From Symsagittifera roscoffensis (taxonomy: Eukaryota > Xenacoelomorpha > Acoela > Convolutidae), in assembly GCF_963678635.1 (NCBI RefSeq), contig NC_087071.1:16861613-16925612 (forward strand): a stretch of 64,000 nt of DNA, in the 5' to 3' direction. A model generated the notes under the pieces. The model worked only from the letters and a program-made list of their open reading frames with translations. It was not told the DNA's origin and searched no databases. The position numbers and the translations under genes were made by a program. Within the stretch, counting starts at the first letter, position 1. Each line of letters opens with the position of its first letter. Positions 1 to 12,718 of this stretch are shown here, piece by piece.

Positions 1-168
1 AAATCATATTCCCTATCCTATCCTAACATATAAAATATTCAAGAGCTTAAGAAAAGTTGTTTTTAGCAAATTGTCAATTTCTTTTTATAAAATTTCGTCA
101 AAAGAGGTTTTAACCTTAGAGTAGAATTTTGTAGATAGTAATACTGTAAATAGTAACAATTGTAAATA
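1..168 (+). other. End of copy A leader, upstream of gag
   Basis: AT-rich untranslated sequence. Bases ~115-168 align with the sequence just upstream of gag in copy B (reverse complement of ~37405-37465), which places base 1 inside the A leader rather than in host DNA. No LTR or primer site of A is visible. Confidence 0.7.
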
Positions 169-2122
169 ATGAGGCGGAGCAGTGGTAACGGTAGCTGAAA
201 AAAGATCTACCGAAGCGAAGACAAAGTATAACTCGTCGCTACGTAAAACAACATCAATGGGTCCGAAGGTAACAAAGAAGAACTTTTCAGTTAGTATGGT
301 CAGCACGAGGAGTACCACGGAGAACAGAGCAAAAGAGGGCACGGAAGGGAAACGAGTAGAACCCACCATCGAGATTGATCTAGAGACACCTGATCAAAGT
401 GTGGATGAAGCAGGAAAGAAGGCGACAGAGTCAACTCCAATGCCCAATGCAGAAGAACCTAACCCGAAACCCATAGAGTACTCACCGATAGACAACGTGG
501 AAGACACAACAGGCAACACGCCAGAAACAGTGACGGATGAGTCTCAAAAGAGAACGTCTTTTACTGAAGATTAGCGATGATGGTCGGAATGAGATCGAAG
601 GACGCAGCGGTGGAGGAGACGAAAGTCGAGAAAAGCAAAACATTCGGAACAGTATCCACGAGAACGACAGAGACCGATCAGAACGAGGGTCAGAGAAAAC
701 CGGACCAGCGACCGACTACAGGACAACAACGGACCATGGAACGACAACTCTTGAGTTAAGCGACTTGATGGCGAAGCCAGATCAGATAGATGAGAAAACT
801 GAAGCACAGTGAAGAGGATAGAAATGTGATAAGGAAGGAAATGAGAAACAACAAACAATGAGTACTTGGACAACTATTTCCATCTAGCGAGAGCAACGGA
901 GGAAAAGCTTCAGAAGATGTCTGACAAAGTAGAAAACCACTGATGAAGAGCGAGAGTAAGAACATCAGAAAAGACATGCGAGAAATGAAGCAGCGATATG
1001 ACGCAGTGAATTGCCAGTTTAGGGAGTTTGGAAACGAGAATGGATACGATGAGTAGGGAACAGGCTGAGAGCTCAAGTGCAATACAGACAAAGCTAGACG
1101 CTATTTTGAGGAATTCAACACAACAAGACAGGCCAGCTGCAGAGAGGACACAAGGTAATAGAGTGGACTTCGTGGAGCCTCAAAGGAACAAACGACAGTC
1201 AACACCGCTACCAGCGACCCGGGAGGCCGCGATTACGGCACCGGTGGGGGCCAGGGCCATTATAAAAAATGGAACAGCGAACACAACCAGTGGTCCAGGG
1301 GACTCCACGACTCACAACAACGTGGGACCGGATGCCATGACATGGGCAAGCACCTGGGAAATGATGAACAGGACGCTAGAAGCCTTCGCCACAAGGAATA
1401 CCGACTCGAGTGACAGAGGAAGCAATAAATCCAGGAAAACCTTCAAGAAACCGAAGGAGTTCAGAGATGATTCAGATGGATGCATTGACACTTGGGTAGA
1501 AGTCATGAGGTTGCACTTAGAACAAGACAACTTGAACGATGAGAGGCAAGCATGCACAGCGATACTGAGCAATCTGGAAGGAACGGCATTGAAATGCGTG
1601 GTTGCGAAGAAAGAAGAGGAATGCGACACAGCGGACAAAATCTTTGAAATATTGTTAAATAGATTCGGCTCAGGCATGAAGGGTCATCAAGCGATGATGC
1701 GATTTGAAAAGAGGAGACAAAGGGACGATGAATCGATAGACAGGTTCCTAGATGATCTTGAGAGCTTGAGAAGAAGGAGTGACCCGGAAGAATCTACCAA
1801 TCGAAGGAACTTCAGCATCGCCTCAAAGTTCATTGATGGGGTAAAGAGTGATGACTTGAGAACGATGTTAGCAACGTACTACACAATGTCGAAAGACAGT
1901 GCACCAACTCCAGAAGAGATGAGGCAGAAGTCAAGAGAGTACATGCTGATGAAACCCAAGAAATACTCGTATTCAGACAACAGGAACACACAAGGGGGGA
2001 GTCAGCCAGAGGGTGGTCATGGTACAAGCCCAGAGATGACATGGACAAACGCAGGTCATGTGCTAACTGCGGGTCAGCTGATCATCATGTGGCGGTTTGC
2101 ACGACATAAAAACAGGGCATGA
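169..2122 (+). pseudogene. Copy A gag (Gag-Pol N-terminal part), frameshifted
   Basis: The ATG at 169 aligns with the gag start of copy B, but a 1-base insertion within the first dozen codons brings a TGA at 196-198. The homologous reading continues through frame pieces at 182-574, 577-759, near 720-812 and 1028-2122, so several indels separate them. The N-terminal third is Ser/Thr/Glu/Lys-rich and looks disordered or coiled. Residues coded at about 1340-1920 match the helical retrotransposon Gag core (TWASTWEMM ... NRFGSGMKGHQAMMRFEKRR). Near 2010 another frameshift moves the first CCHC knuckle, still present in the DNA at ~2059-2100, out of frame. Gag would form the capsid and bind RNA; this copy cannot make it intact. 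Confidence 0.85.
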
Positions 2123-3696
2123 AGAGTTTGGGATATGCACCCGATGAGGAAGATATGAGCCAGATGGAAGAACACGAGTTCTATAGTGGCTTGATCATCA
2201 AAATAGGTGCAAGATGCTTCTTCTGCAACCAAGAGGGGCACTTCAGGATGGACTGTCCGTTGTTTTGGGAAGCGGTCAACAATCAGAGTCATCCAAAACA
2301 CAAGTTGGCGCTAGCAGCGGTGCAGAACCAGAGAAACAGACAAGGTGAATTTGAGACGAAAAACCTAGAAAGACCAAGTGCGAAGCTACCGACGAAAACA
2401 GTGAAAGCTGTAACACAATGTAATAGTGCAGTAGAGGCCACGGCTAAGAACGCCCTACAAAAAGATTATGAGAAGGCGGCAGCGGAGGCCATCAACAAAG
2501 TGAAACAAGACCTGGCAGCGAAAGAAATAGAACAACGGCTGAAGCAAGAAATCCAAAGACAGAAAATGAACGAAGCATTAAGTTGCACACAAATAATACC
2601 AGAAGCTGCTGAGGGGTCGACAAAATATGGAAACTGCATCACTGTAAAAATGGTTACAGGAAAGCCATTTGGCATAACAAAGATTGGGGCAAGAATAATG
2701 TCAATAATCACTGTGGGCGGCCACGAAGTAACGAGAAACTTGAGCGAACCAAGTGACCAGACAATAATGCGCATTGATGTGTACGCAGATTACTTGAGTT
2801 GTATAAGCCCACAAACAACTTCTAGAGCATTGAGAGCACTACTCACGAGAGGGGGTAGCAAGTCGGTACGTGTTGATAACAGGTACACAGAACCTTATGG
2901 TCCACATGAGGTGATGCTAAATATAGATGGAATCAACATCTATACCAAAACAATGATAACATGTGATGAAGAACTAATTGGGCAAATCTACGTGGGAAAA
3001 GAAGAGTTGAAAGGGAGATCGATTGGACACTGCGCCATGCTCGAAGAAGATGCGATGCACATCGGGACAGAGGCAGATGTGACAGGACACGTGCTAGACA
3101 TAAGTGGCAAAAAGACTCAGTTACGTGGGTTACTTGATACGGGAGCAGTCTTGAGTGTCATACCAATCGAAACTTGGGAACGAATGGGCTTCAACAAAGA
3201 TGATTTGATAGATTCGAGAATACGGTTGTCAGCTGCAAACAAAGGGGCCCTGCGGGTGTTGGGCAGAACGCCGATAATAGCACTCAATCTGGGGGAACGT
3301 AACCTGCGGATGAGCTTTCTTGTGGTAGAAAACCTATGTGAGTCTGACCAATTTATTTTAGGCAGAGACTTCATCAGGAACTTTGATGTAGCGATTGATC
3401 TAAACAACGCAATGTTCAGGATACGGAACCCAGATAGGAGGTACGCAATCAAACCGGTAAAATTAATAATGGCAAATGAAACCAAAGCACCGGTATTCTT
3501 GAGTAGGAGGGTGAGACTAAAGGCGAACGAGGCGGCGATTGTAAGCTTACGAATGAAAAATTACAATGAACTAAGTGACAACAAGCAGGTATGCGTAGTC
3601 CCAAATCCAAATAGTCAAAGTTGCTGCTGTTTTAGGAAGATCCTTCTCGATTACGAAGAGCGTCCTCTGCGTGAGTGTCTTGTTGAATACCCTTGA
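2119..3696 (+). pseudogene. Copy A: second CCHC knuckle and aspartic protease
   Basis: This frame begins after the ~2010 frameshift. It has a complete CX2CX4HX4C zinc knuckle (CFFCNQEGHFRMDC, ~2215-2256) that binds RNA in Gag nucleocapsid. A Lys/Gln/Glu-rich linker follows, then a retropepsin-like domain. The catalytic DTGA motif has its Asp codon at 3136 (LLDTGAVLSVIP), followed by a FILGRDFI-type second strand near 3350. Retropepsins act as dimers and cut the polyprotein. At ~3615 a frameshift ends the real reading; the last ~27 codons to 3696 are out-of-frame. Copy B reads straight through here. Confidence 0.88.
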
Positions 3697-4306
3697 CATG
3701 CCAATCACGATACAGAGGGGGAGGAAACTGGGATATGCTTTACCTGTTAAAACTCGATATGAAATGACTGAAAACCATAAACAAAATGAAATTGTTGATT
3801 GTCCCAATCATAGGGACAAAATTTGTATCTTGAGACGATTGAATAAAATAAAAGATTCATCAGGTCTTGTGAAGTCACTTAAGTCAGAGACGGACGATGG
3901 ACTATCGAGCTGTTCGAATTTCCCGGAACGGCCCACATTAGACGAAATACAGGGTGATAAACCGGTTCTACCGGATATTGAACACTTAAGAGGCAAGTTC
4001 ACGGACGAACAGCTCGAAGCCATCAAGGACGTACTAGAACGGAACGAAGAAGTTTTTTCAAGACATAAGGCAGACATCGGGTGTTGTAATTTTGTTGAGC
4101 ATGAAATAGAACTTGAGGAAAACGCAATACCGCACAGGGAGGGGGCGAGGCGCATGACCGCACACAAATCGGATGCGTGTAGAAAGGAGATTGAAACGCT
4201 ACTAGAGTATGAGATGATAGAACCATCCAAATTACCGTGGGCGTGTGGAGTAGTGATGGCCAAAGAGAAAGGCGACCAGTTGAGGTTTTGTTGTGACTTT
4301 CGATAA
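3671..4306 (+). pseudogene. Copy A: protease-RT linker and start of reverse transcriptase
   Basis: This frame resumes the Pol reading after the ~3615 shift and stays in phase to 8977, broken only by stops. It ends in the RT fingers (KSPWACGVV-like region, then RFCCDFR), where the expected Tyr codon after CCDFR is TAA in copy A. In copy B the same place reads CCDFRYLN, so this is a point nonsense mutation. Confidence 0.85.
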
Positions 4307-4321
4307 CTGAACTCCGTCACG

Positions 4322-7300
4322 GTGAAGGATGCCTATCCCATACCTAGGATTGATGAGAGCCTCTCGAAGTTAGGTGATGCAAAATTTTTTACGACTCTTG
4401 ATTTAGGCTCGGCTTTTTGGCAGGTACCACTCAGGAAGCAGGACAGGGACAAGACAGGGTTTGCCTGCGAGTTGGGTCTGTTTCAATGGAAACGGATGCC
4501 ATTTGGACTTTGCAATGCCACAGCCACGTTTCAGCGGTTGATGGCACACGCACTGATAGGCGTGATGAAGAAGTATGGCAATCTGGTAATGTGCTATGTG
4601 GATGACGTGGTAATAGCGACACCCACACTAGAGGACCACATTGAGAGACTTGACGAAGTATTTGCGTGTATGAAGAGGTCGGGGCTGAAGTGCAAACCAT
4701 CAAAGTGTGAGATACTCAAGGACTCGATAAAATACTTGGGCAGGATGGTGGACAAACACGGCATCAGACCAGATCCAGACGCAGTAGAGGCAGTTCTAAC
4801 TTGGAAATTGCCGAAAACGGAACACCAATTGATGAGCTTTCTGGGTTTTGCAAATTACGATAGGGAATTCGTCAAAGGCTACGCAGACAAGGTTTATCCG
4901 ATGCAACAGTTAATGAGGCACAAGGGCAAGAAGTTCACGTGGAATAACGCAGCAGAAGGGTCATTCCAGAGAATAAAGAAAGAGTTGTGCGAGGCACCAG
5001 TACTAGGGATGCCAACAGAGAAGGGGATGTACGTACTGGATACGGACACGTCGGTAGTAGCGATATCTGGAATTCTCCACCAAGAACAAGAGTGGAACGG
5101 GAAGACAGTCTTGAGACCAATAGCGTACGGGAGCAAAGTCCTAAGTGACACGGAAATGAAGTACGGAGCACCGAAAGCAGAGATGTTTGCGGTGGTTACC
5201 TTTGTCGAGAAAAATAGGGCATACCTAGGCAGTGAGCCATTCAAGTTGCGAGTCGACAACCGGGCACTAAGCTGGCTGAAGACGTACTCAATGGACCAAA
5301 GTTTCATTGGGAGGTGGATAGTTCGTCTGGACGGATACAAAATGATAATTGAGCACAGAACACGAGACAAACATCAAAATGTTGACAGCTTGAGCAAGAA
5401 GACGGAGTTTTACGAGAGACAAGAACAGAGGGAGGCAGATAGACCTGAGATCAAAGATGGCTTCTCCTTCATGGACAAGGAAACGTATGACAGTCTTCCT
5501 CTCACGAGATGGTTGGACAAATCAGGCAAACCAATAGAAGATCACCCCGAGTTACCAAAGGAAACTACGAAAAAAACAATCTTGAGAAAGAACCGAGGGA
5601 TGCCGATAGGAATAATGCTCAAGTCAAAGATCGTGAGGGAGACGCTCAAAGCAAAAGGCTACGATCTCAACCAGGTAGAGACGGGGGAAGCACAAATAGA
5701 CGAAGACTTAAAGGGGTTACTCGAGAGACTAGCAGATGATAAGCCCGTGATTCAAGAAAACTGTAAAGAGGAACCTGAGGTCACAATACTGCGAAAGAGC
5801 GGGGCAGCTAGTGATAGAAATACCTCGACGGTGACTAACCTTGATGGGAAGGAAGTGGTGCAGTCACTGGTCGAAAAGATCCCAGCTGAATTACTTGAAC
5901 AGACTAGAGTCAGGAGAATGAGAGTGGAATTCAAGGAAGAAGCTGAATACCTGGGACCAGGTCAAGAGTCCGGGGAGCGGTCCACGTCCACAGAAGAAGA
6001 AAATACTGAAGGAGAAAATTTGTCCGGGGAGTGTGAAATGTGGGATGAGGACTCGGAAGCGAGCAGTGACAATCAAGATAGTCTCTGCATGACATTGGCA
6101 GAAGAAAAGATTAGACACCACGACAGGGAACTACAAACAGATCCGTCCTCAGGAACCTTCAACTTGGACGTGCAGGAGATACGAGGTGGTGAAGAACTTA
6201 AAAGGATTGCAGTTTCGAAGAAACCATTCAGGGAGCTATCATGCAATTCAAATGTGAGAACAAATCTGGTGCCGGAAGACGACATGAAGGTGGTAAGGAG
6301 GATAGTATGCGTGAAGCTGAATGACGACGTCCACAACCCTGGGGAGATGAATGGGCAGATCATGGCGCTGAAGGAACATGTCAAAGCGAGATATAGGCTG
6401 TCGGACCTGATAAGAGCCCAGAAGAATGACAAGATGACAAGCAATCTCTCCAAATGGATCCGAACGGGGTCCAAGGAGAAAGAGGAACTTGAAGAAGACA
6501 GCTACAAGATCCTGAGCCAGTTCTACAAAGAGAGGAAAGAGTTACTCTATCACACGGCTGATGGGGTTGTAGCATGCAAGAGAAAAGAAGAGGACAAGAT
6601 ACTACACAAGCACAACCTCATCATACTACCACAATTATATCAGACAGAGGTGCTGTTCAGATCACATGATCAAATGGGGTACCAGGGGATAGACAAAGTG
6701 CAACAAAGAATACTTCACAGGTTCGATTGGCCAGGATTGAGGAAAGCCTGTGAGAGGTGGGTGAATGCATGCCTGGCATGTTTGCAAGTGAAAGACCCAA
6801 GGAAGATGAAATTCCCACTCAAGTCGGTGGAAAGCTCGGAATTTAATGAAGTGGTGCAAATAGACCATCAGAAGATCTGTATGAAGGAGTCGGGGTATAA
6901 CCAGATACTGGTTATAATTGATCACTCCACAAAGCTGGCAGAGGCGGTGCCGTGTCAAACAGCTTCGGCAGAGGAGACTTGTGACCACTTGATAACCCAT
7001 TGGATATCAAGGTATGGTTGTCCAATGAATTTTCAGTCAGACAACGGCAAAGCCTTTGTGGGGGACTTGACTAAGGAATTAATGAAGAGGTCACACATAG
7101 CTCAAGCACACTCAACGACTTACCATCCTCAGACCAACGGGCTGGTAGAGAGACAGAATAGAACGTTGGTGAACATGCTGAGGGTATACTGCTCTAGATA
7201 CATGACGGACTGGGATAAGTATCTGCCTCAAGTCGTAGGGGCATACAACAGTACTCAACACTCAACGACGGGATTCAGTCCATTCATGATGTTGACAGGC

Positions 7301-7342
7301 AAAGAGAGAGCGATGCCCCTGACGTTATTTTACCCGGAGTGA
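4322..7342 (+). pseudogene. Copy A pol: RT, RNase H, integrase core
   Basis: After the TAA the RT continues. The polymerase active site YVDD is at 4595-4606 and the RNase H start (VLDTDTSVVAISGIL) is near 5030. A long acidic, low-complexity linker of about 330 codons follows (~5400-6400). Integrase then shows an HHCC zinc region, a DDE core (QIDHQK, FQSDNGKAF, HPQTNGLVERQNRT). The second zinc-binding His is Tyr here (codon 6680-6682) but His in B, so the zinc fold is probably damaged. The segment stops at a TGA where B has Tyr. Function in family: copies RNA to DNA and inserts it. Confidence 0.92.
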
Positions 7343-8977
7343 GAAGGAAAGAGGACGTCGCCTCAAGCTTACGTGAAAGAGGCAATCAGGAGATAGCAGG
7401 AAATAAACGAGCTGTGCAGGAGGAACACTGCGCAGGCACAAATGAGACAGCGCAAGAAATATGATGAAAAAATATTACAGGCGAAGCCATATGAAGTGGG
7501 CCAGTGTGTGTGGGTTTTCCGGAATGTGATACCGCCCAAAGGGACGAAGAAACTACTCAAGAAATGGAGAGGACCATTCATGATATCCGAAGTACATCAA
7601 CAAGGACGGTTCTACCGCTTGAGTACTGGGCGAGCAGCACATTATGAGAACCTGAAGCCTCATGTCCCATCCCCAGAAGACTGGTGTATACCAAAGGACA
7701 TGGAGGGACTAGAGTACCTACTGGTGGAACCAGCATGTGAAGTGAATGAATAAGGCACCAGAGATAAGAATGATGGCAATGAGAATTTGAGTTTGGATGA
7801 CAATGAAAAAATAGATGCGGACTCTGAAGTGGAATCTTTTCTGGAAGAAGATTGGAACGATCCGGAGCAAGGTGAGGTGCCGAGGTGGACTGAACCAGAC
7901 TTGTCAATACCAGCGGGGACAAGGAGTGGCAATCGCAAACGCACAGGCATGAGGTACAACAGGTATGGGGACGACTTCCTGATCGATAAGATACAACCTG
8001 ATGACCTAGGCAAAGAACTAATAAGTGTGGGCGAGCTGACGGCAGATGGTGAATGGCAGATCATAGATGATAATGATCACTACCCACAGGAAGACTACTC
8101 GACGCCGGAGCGGGAGACGGATTTAGAACAGAGTGAGATAGGGAGGAGGGAGAATACGAACCTGAGGATATTAGAATGGATGCGCGATGTCAAGAACGAA
8201 AGCGAGGAAGGACAGAGCATACAGCAAGTTGACATATCATCGGGGAAGTACGTGAAAACGGAGGATCCTCTTTTCGGCTGGACGGCAACAGACATCCCGC
8301 TCGACATTCCGCCAGATAATTCATACCCAGCATCATCGACGGGGACGTCGATAAATATTTTTGTCCGGGGAGTGAGGGTAGGATTTACCCACACCAAAAA
8401 TTTGATGATAAAGAAACTCAGAGAAGTGAGAGAAAGGTGCGGACTGGAACTGGAAGGGGAGGAGGCCGAGCCTACCATAGGACGAAATTTCAAAACGAAG
8501 TTTGAAATACCAATTGAATACTCAGAAAATATCCTGATAACGGATAGTGACTTCATTCTGTCAGACAGGACTAGCGCAATCTGTATCACGGCGGACATGA
8601 GTTTCAAATCAAGACTGGAAGCTGACTTCAAAAGAGAATACCAGAATGTGGAGTTTCTGTTTAGGCAAAGACCAGGACTGGGAGGAATGGCAGCGCTTCC
8701 ACCATCAGTAGCACAAGTCCCGGGCAAATACCTGTGCTTCCTAGTGACGAGGGTCAATGACAGGAACACGATCGATCCCGAAAACGTGATGTTGGCACTA
8801 ACAAGACTACGAGACTTCATGATTGAAAGAGGGATAACGGAGGTCTCAATGCCGGTGTATGACCCAAACAGGGGCAAATTGAGCCCAAGGGAATTGTACG
8901 CTATCCTACACGTAGTCTTCGCAGAAACTGAGATAATGGTGCATCTTCACAAGAAATACTACTTGAGCATCGCCTGA
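7343..8977 (+). pseudogene. Copy A pol C-terminus: GPF module, acidic spacer, macro domain
   Basis: Same frame as the RT, broken by TAG after codons AIRR (~7395) and TAA at ~7750 where B has Gln and Lys. The integrase C-terminal GPY/F module is visible (KKWRGPFMI, ~7560). About 240 acidic residues follow. The last ~150 residues (~8515-8974) look like a macro domain of the TARG1/OARD1 kind: a strand with ICITADMSF, then GKYLCFLVTR, then a helix, SMPVYDPNRGKL and a final hydrophobic strand. The loop that carries the catalytic Asp in TARG1 is replaced, so enzyme activity is doubtful. The ORF ends TGA at 8975-8977. Confidence 0.8.
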
Positions 8978-9446
8978 GTCGGGTACGCGGTACGCGGGGG
9001 TCTCGAGCCGGGCAAGAGGGGAGAATCTCGAGTTATGTGTGGGGGTACAAAATAGGTAAATAATTTTAGAGGTGATTGGCATGACAATTAATATTTTAAA
9101 TGATTGATGGTGCTAAAACATAAAATGAATCTGCATGTTTTTAGAAAATTTCCAATTGAACTATTTTAATAGGACGAAAGGGAAAGGGTTTTAACTATAA
9201 TAGTAAAGGGGGTTTTTAGGTTAGGAACACAGCCTGTCGGTCTAAAAAATCGGGTGTTATTTTCAGATTGATTTGGTAAAGTCAAATTGACTACCCAACT
9301 GTATTCAATTGAAGAAAGAGAACGCAAATTGAACGATGTCTCAAGAAGCAAGCTCAGGTTGCTAAAGTGAACTCAAGTTGCTAAGGTAAACTCAAATTGC
9401 TCATACTCAAGTTGCTAATACGCAAGATCACTTGGAAATCACGGAA
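8978..9446 (+). other. Copy A spacer between gag-pol and ORF2
   Basis: Untranslated 469 bp. Just before ORF2 (9355-9430) lies a short imperfect tandem repeat built on ACTCAAGTTGCTAA. The matching spacer in B also has repeated CTCAAG-containing units but a different unit sequence. No splice signal or internal promoter could be assigned by eye. Confidence 0.6.
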
Positions 9447-11891
9447 ATGGCAGATCGATTCTGGAAGTCCATGCCATCGGCTTTGAAAAAACCCACACTT
9501 GACGAATTTTACAGACGTCTGAGGGACCTGGATTATACTCAAGTGGACGAGAGAATGACAGTGATGTTGAATGCCATCCTCCAGTTGGAGGAACAGGGCG
9601 AGGGTCGGGAGTCTGCGACAGAAGCGGTTTTGATGGTAGGCTACACCACTGAAGGAATATCCAATCAAGAGCAAACCAGGTGGCTGTCCTGGAACGTGGA
9701 TGGAGCAATAAGGGGGTTCGATTTGGCAAGGAACCCTGGCTTGAGTAACAATACTGAGTATGGTGCAGGGGAGTTCCCACTGCCGGTCAGACCATCAGTC
9801 AGATCCACGGGCCAGAGCACGAGCAAGACACCATTGATGTCACGGGCACAGCAAACGGGGGAAGCGTATCCGGACGTCAGTATCATGAAGAGAGAGCTTG
9901 AGAGGACTCAGCGGGAGAGGAACAAGGCGAACCTCGACCGGGATCAAGCGGTGCTCGAGAGAGATCAGGCAAAACTTGAAAGGGATCAAGCGCGGAGGGA
10001 ACTGGACACGATGAGAGCTGAACAGCTACAGGCAGAAAGGGTGCGAGAGAATGCCGCGAATTGCGAGCAGCTGAAGTCGGAGCTTGAAAGGATCCAGCAA
10101 CGACAACGCGAGCTCGACATGCAGAAAGGGGCTAGGCCCAAAGAGCGGGTGGTGACCGGCTCAAGACCAGAGCCACGTATGGAGGTGGATGAAGCTCCTA
10201 GGTCGAAGGGACGATTTAACCTCGATCGCGCGGCTCAAGAACATATGAACGAAGGGTTGGAGGTGTGGATACCGTCTGAATCAGCGTCCTCCCTGCGTGG
10301 TCTAGAGACACAAGTAATACGCCCGTTGATGGACGTCGCGCTGCCTGGATATACACCATGTTCGACCCCGGGTAGCAGTCAGGTGAGTGGTAGCTCGTCA
10401 CGACTGAAAGATTTGCACGAGCGGCTACAGCTAAGGAGTCGCGAGAGTCCAGCAAGAGTGGACTTACCCTCGACGTGGGGGGAAAAACCTGTCAGGAGTG
10501 TGGTAATCTCGAGTTACAAGAAGAATACGGAAGGTAGATACCACAGGCACAATCGGATGGACTGGAGCACGGCGCAGAGAGACAGGAGAGATTGCTTCCA
10601 TGACGCGGCTTGGGTGGAATACCTCACGCAGCCACGTGTGCCCGAGGGGGCGGTCCACCTGATCATAGGGGACAGCTTGTTGCGGGTGCTGACCCGGATT
10701 CAGTCCCATTGGCAAACGGGGATCTTGAGCTTCGCTGGAGCCGCGACGCCGCAGATGCTAGCGACACTTGAGATGCTAGGGATGGCAAGAGTATACATGG
10801 TGACTCTGATGGTCGGGACGAATGACGTGTCCAGGGGGGAAGCAAGGAAGGTGACGAGGCTGCACGACAAGATGAGCTGCATTCTCGAGGAATTGCGAAT
10901 TCAAATGGATCCGGCCATTCTTACGGTGTGCACCATCCCTTACAACATGAAAGCGGATCAACATGCAATGGAGATGAACACAAAAGTGCGAAACTTGAAC
11001 GAAATAATCAGGCTGATACACCAAAGGAGCGTCCTCCCCGTTGGGCTGTTGGACGTGGCCGAGCAAATGGAGCTATCTGCTTTCCCTGACGATGCATCCT
11101 CGGATGGGATTCACTTTGATAGGCCCAGAGGGGTGGAATGGTTGAATGACGTCTTCCAAAGGCACATAAGCGCATTGGAGGCAGAGTTGCTAGAGACGGC
11201 ACAGGTCACATTCGGACCACCACCAAATCCACCCTTCTTCAACCCGAGGGCTTTGTCCAGTCGCTTGGGTGCGATGGCCGATTCTAGAGACAGTTCGAGG
11301 AACAGCCGGACCAAGTTGCCGGGCGCCGCGCCCATGGAGGCTGATGAGGCAACGTCATCAACTCCTCAGGGATCGATAATATACTCGGTGGTGGCGGAGA
11401 AGAAGAAGCCGGAGAGGCCAGCGGAGACCAGCAGGTCGAAATATGTGGAAAAGGTCAAGGAGCTGGACTTGGAAGACCTGGAATGCAGGCTGGAATTGGC
11501 GAAAGCTTTGGGTCTTGAGCAGGTGTCGCACGAAGACTCGGGTAGACACCAGTGCGTGGACTGGCTGAAGGCTCACGAGACACGCTTCTCGAGAGCGAAA
11601 ATGATGGAGACGGCGGATCTGACTGGGACTCCCACAAAATCGGTGATGGGACCTATTAACTATAGACCTCTCAAGTCATTAGGGAGTCCGGGACTCGTGG
11701 TGGAGCCTCCCAAACACCGAACCAGCATTGCCAGGATTAGGGTGGCCACTCCAGCACAGTTGAGGGTGGTGGACAAGCTGATGGATCCGAGAGAAATGGA
11801 ATTACCAGACGCCGCGTATGAAGGTACGAGATTAGCCAACGACCCCAGATACGGGAAACCCTGCGGAGTACGCAGCTGGCCAAAACCTTAG
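9447..11891 (+). pseudogene. Copy A ORF2 part 1: N-domain, coiled coil, SGNH hydrolase
   Basis: I take ATG 9447 (MADRFW) because copy B starts at the same residue. The first ~110 residues are an unrecognised conserved domain. At ~9889-10130 a charged coiled coil contains 7-residue repeats (NLDRDQA, VLERDQA, KLERDQA). An SGNH/GDSL-type hydrolase follows at ~10650-11160: nucleophile in GDSLL (~10668), oxyanion Gly in FAGAAT, GTND (10815-10826), and DGIHF with the Asp/His pair (11103-11114). All four block residues are present. The family removes acyl groups; the substrate here is unknown. A frameshift near 11870 ends the real reading at KPCG. The frame is otherwise open for 815 codons. Confidence 0.85.
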
Positions 11892-12718
11892 CAGTTTATG
11901 ACAGGGCAGACCCAGCCGCAGCAAGGGTGGTCATCGTGGCGGGATCGGACTTTGAGGGAACGTCTCCCAAATTGTTTTGGCCGGAAACTCTGATATATTC
12001 ATTGCCGGGAGCGGAGCTAAACCAGATGTTAACCCTGGTGGTGGCAATAAAATCGGAGATGCCTTGCGAGCCTGCGCTACTGCTGTTTGCAGGGATGAAT
12101 GATCACTTGCATGCGACGGGGTTTCTTGAGCAGCTCAAGGGTGATGAACCTACACTGAAGAAGATCTGGGAAGCCATCCAGACATTATTTGCAGCCATGA
12201 ATGAAGTACAAGAGAACTTTGCCTCACGATTTGGCTCCAAGACAAAAGTAGCGTTCACGACGTCCCCCGGGTACGCGAGCATGCCTCTCGCTCTGCAATT
12301 TGTGCATGCGATCTTGATCTTGATAGCAGAAGGGAATGGATGGCGTATTCTGATGGCAGCTCCCAATCGGGAACTGGAACCTACGAACTTGAGACTTCGC
12401 AGATCAGAACTCGCGGCGGCGTGGGCGGATGTGTCCCACGCGTTGAGGGGTTTTTACGAGTTGGCTGACATCCTCATCGTATTGGACGAGGTCCTCTTGC
12501 TAGAGATATCTAACTTCGCCAGGCGACTCAAGCTCAGTCCGATTATAGGGGACGATCATCCAGTGGTGACTCACCTGACGGCCAGTCTGTGGTATCGAAA
12601 CATGGAGTTGACCATCACAAGCTCCACCAGTAAATCTAGAGGGCCGAGCAACGAGAAAGAGAATGTGGCCGCATCGGATAAGCAGCTGGAGTCGATGGTG
12701 TATCGACTGACACAATAG
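11892..12718 (+). pseudogene. Copy A ORF2 part 2: second, degenerate SGNH-like unit
   Basis: The reading resumes in another frame and matches B closely (VVIVAGSDFEGTSPKLFWPETL onward). It repeats the layout of an SGNH fold: strand plus AGSDF (~11938), LPGAELNQML, FAGMNDHL (~12086-12109) and a late GDDHP (~12549). The usual GDS nucleophile is not evident, so I infer a non-catalytic duplicate of the preceding domain. This is a motif-level reading only. It ends at TAG 12716-12718, where B has Glu. Confidence 0.6.
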
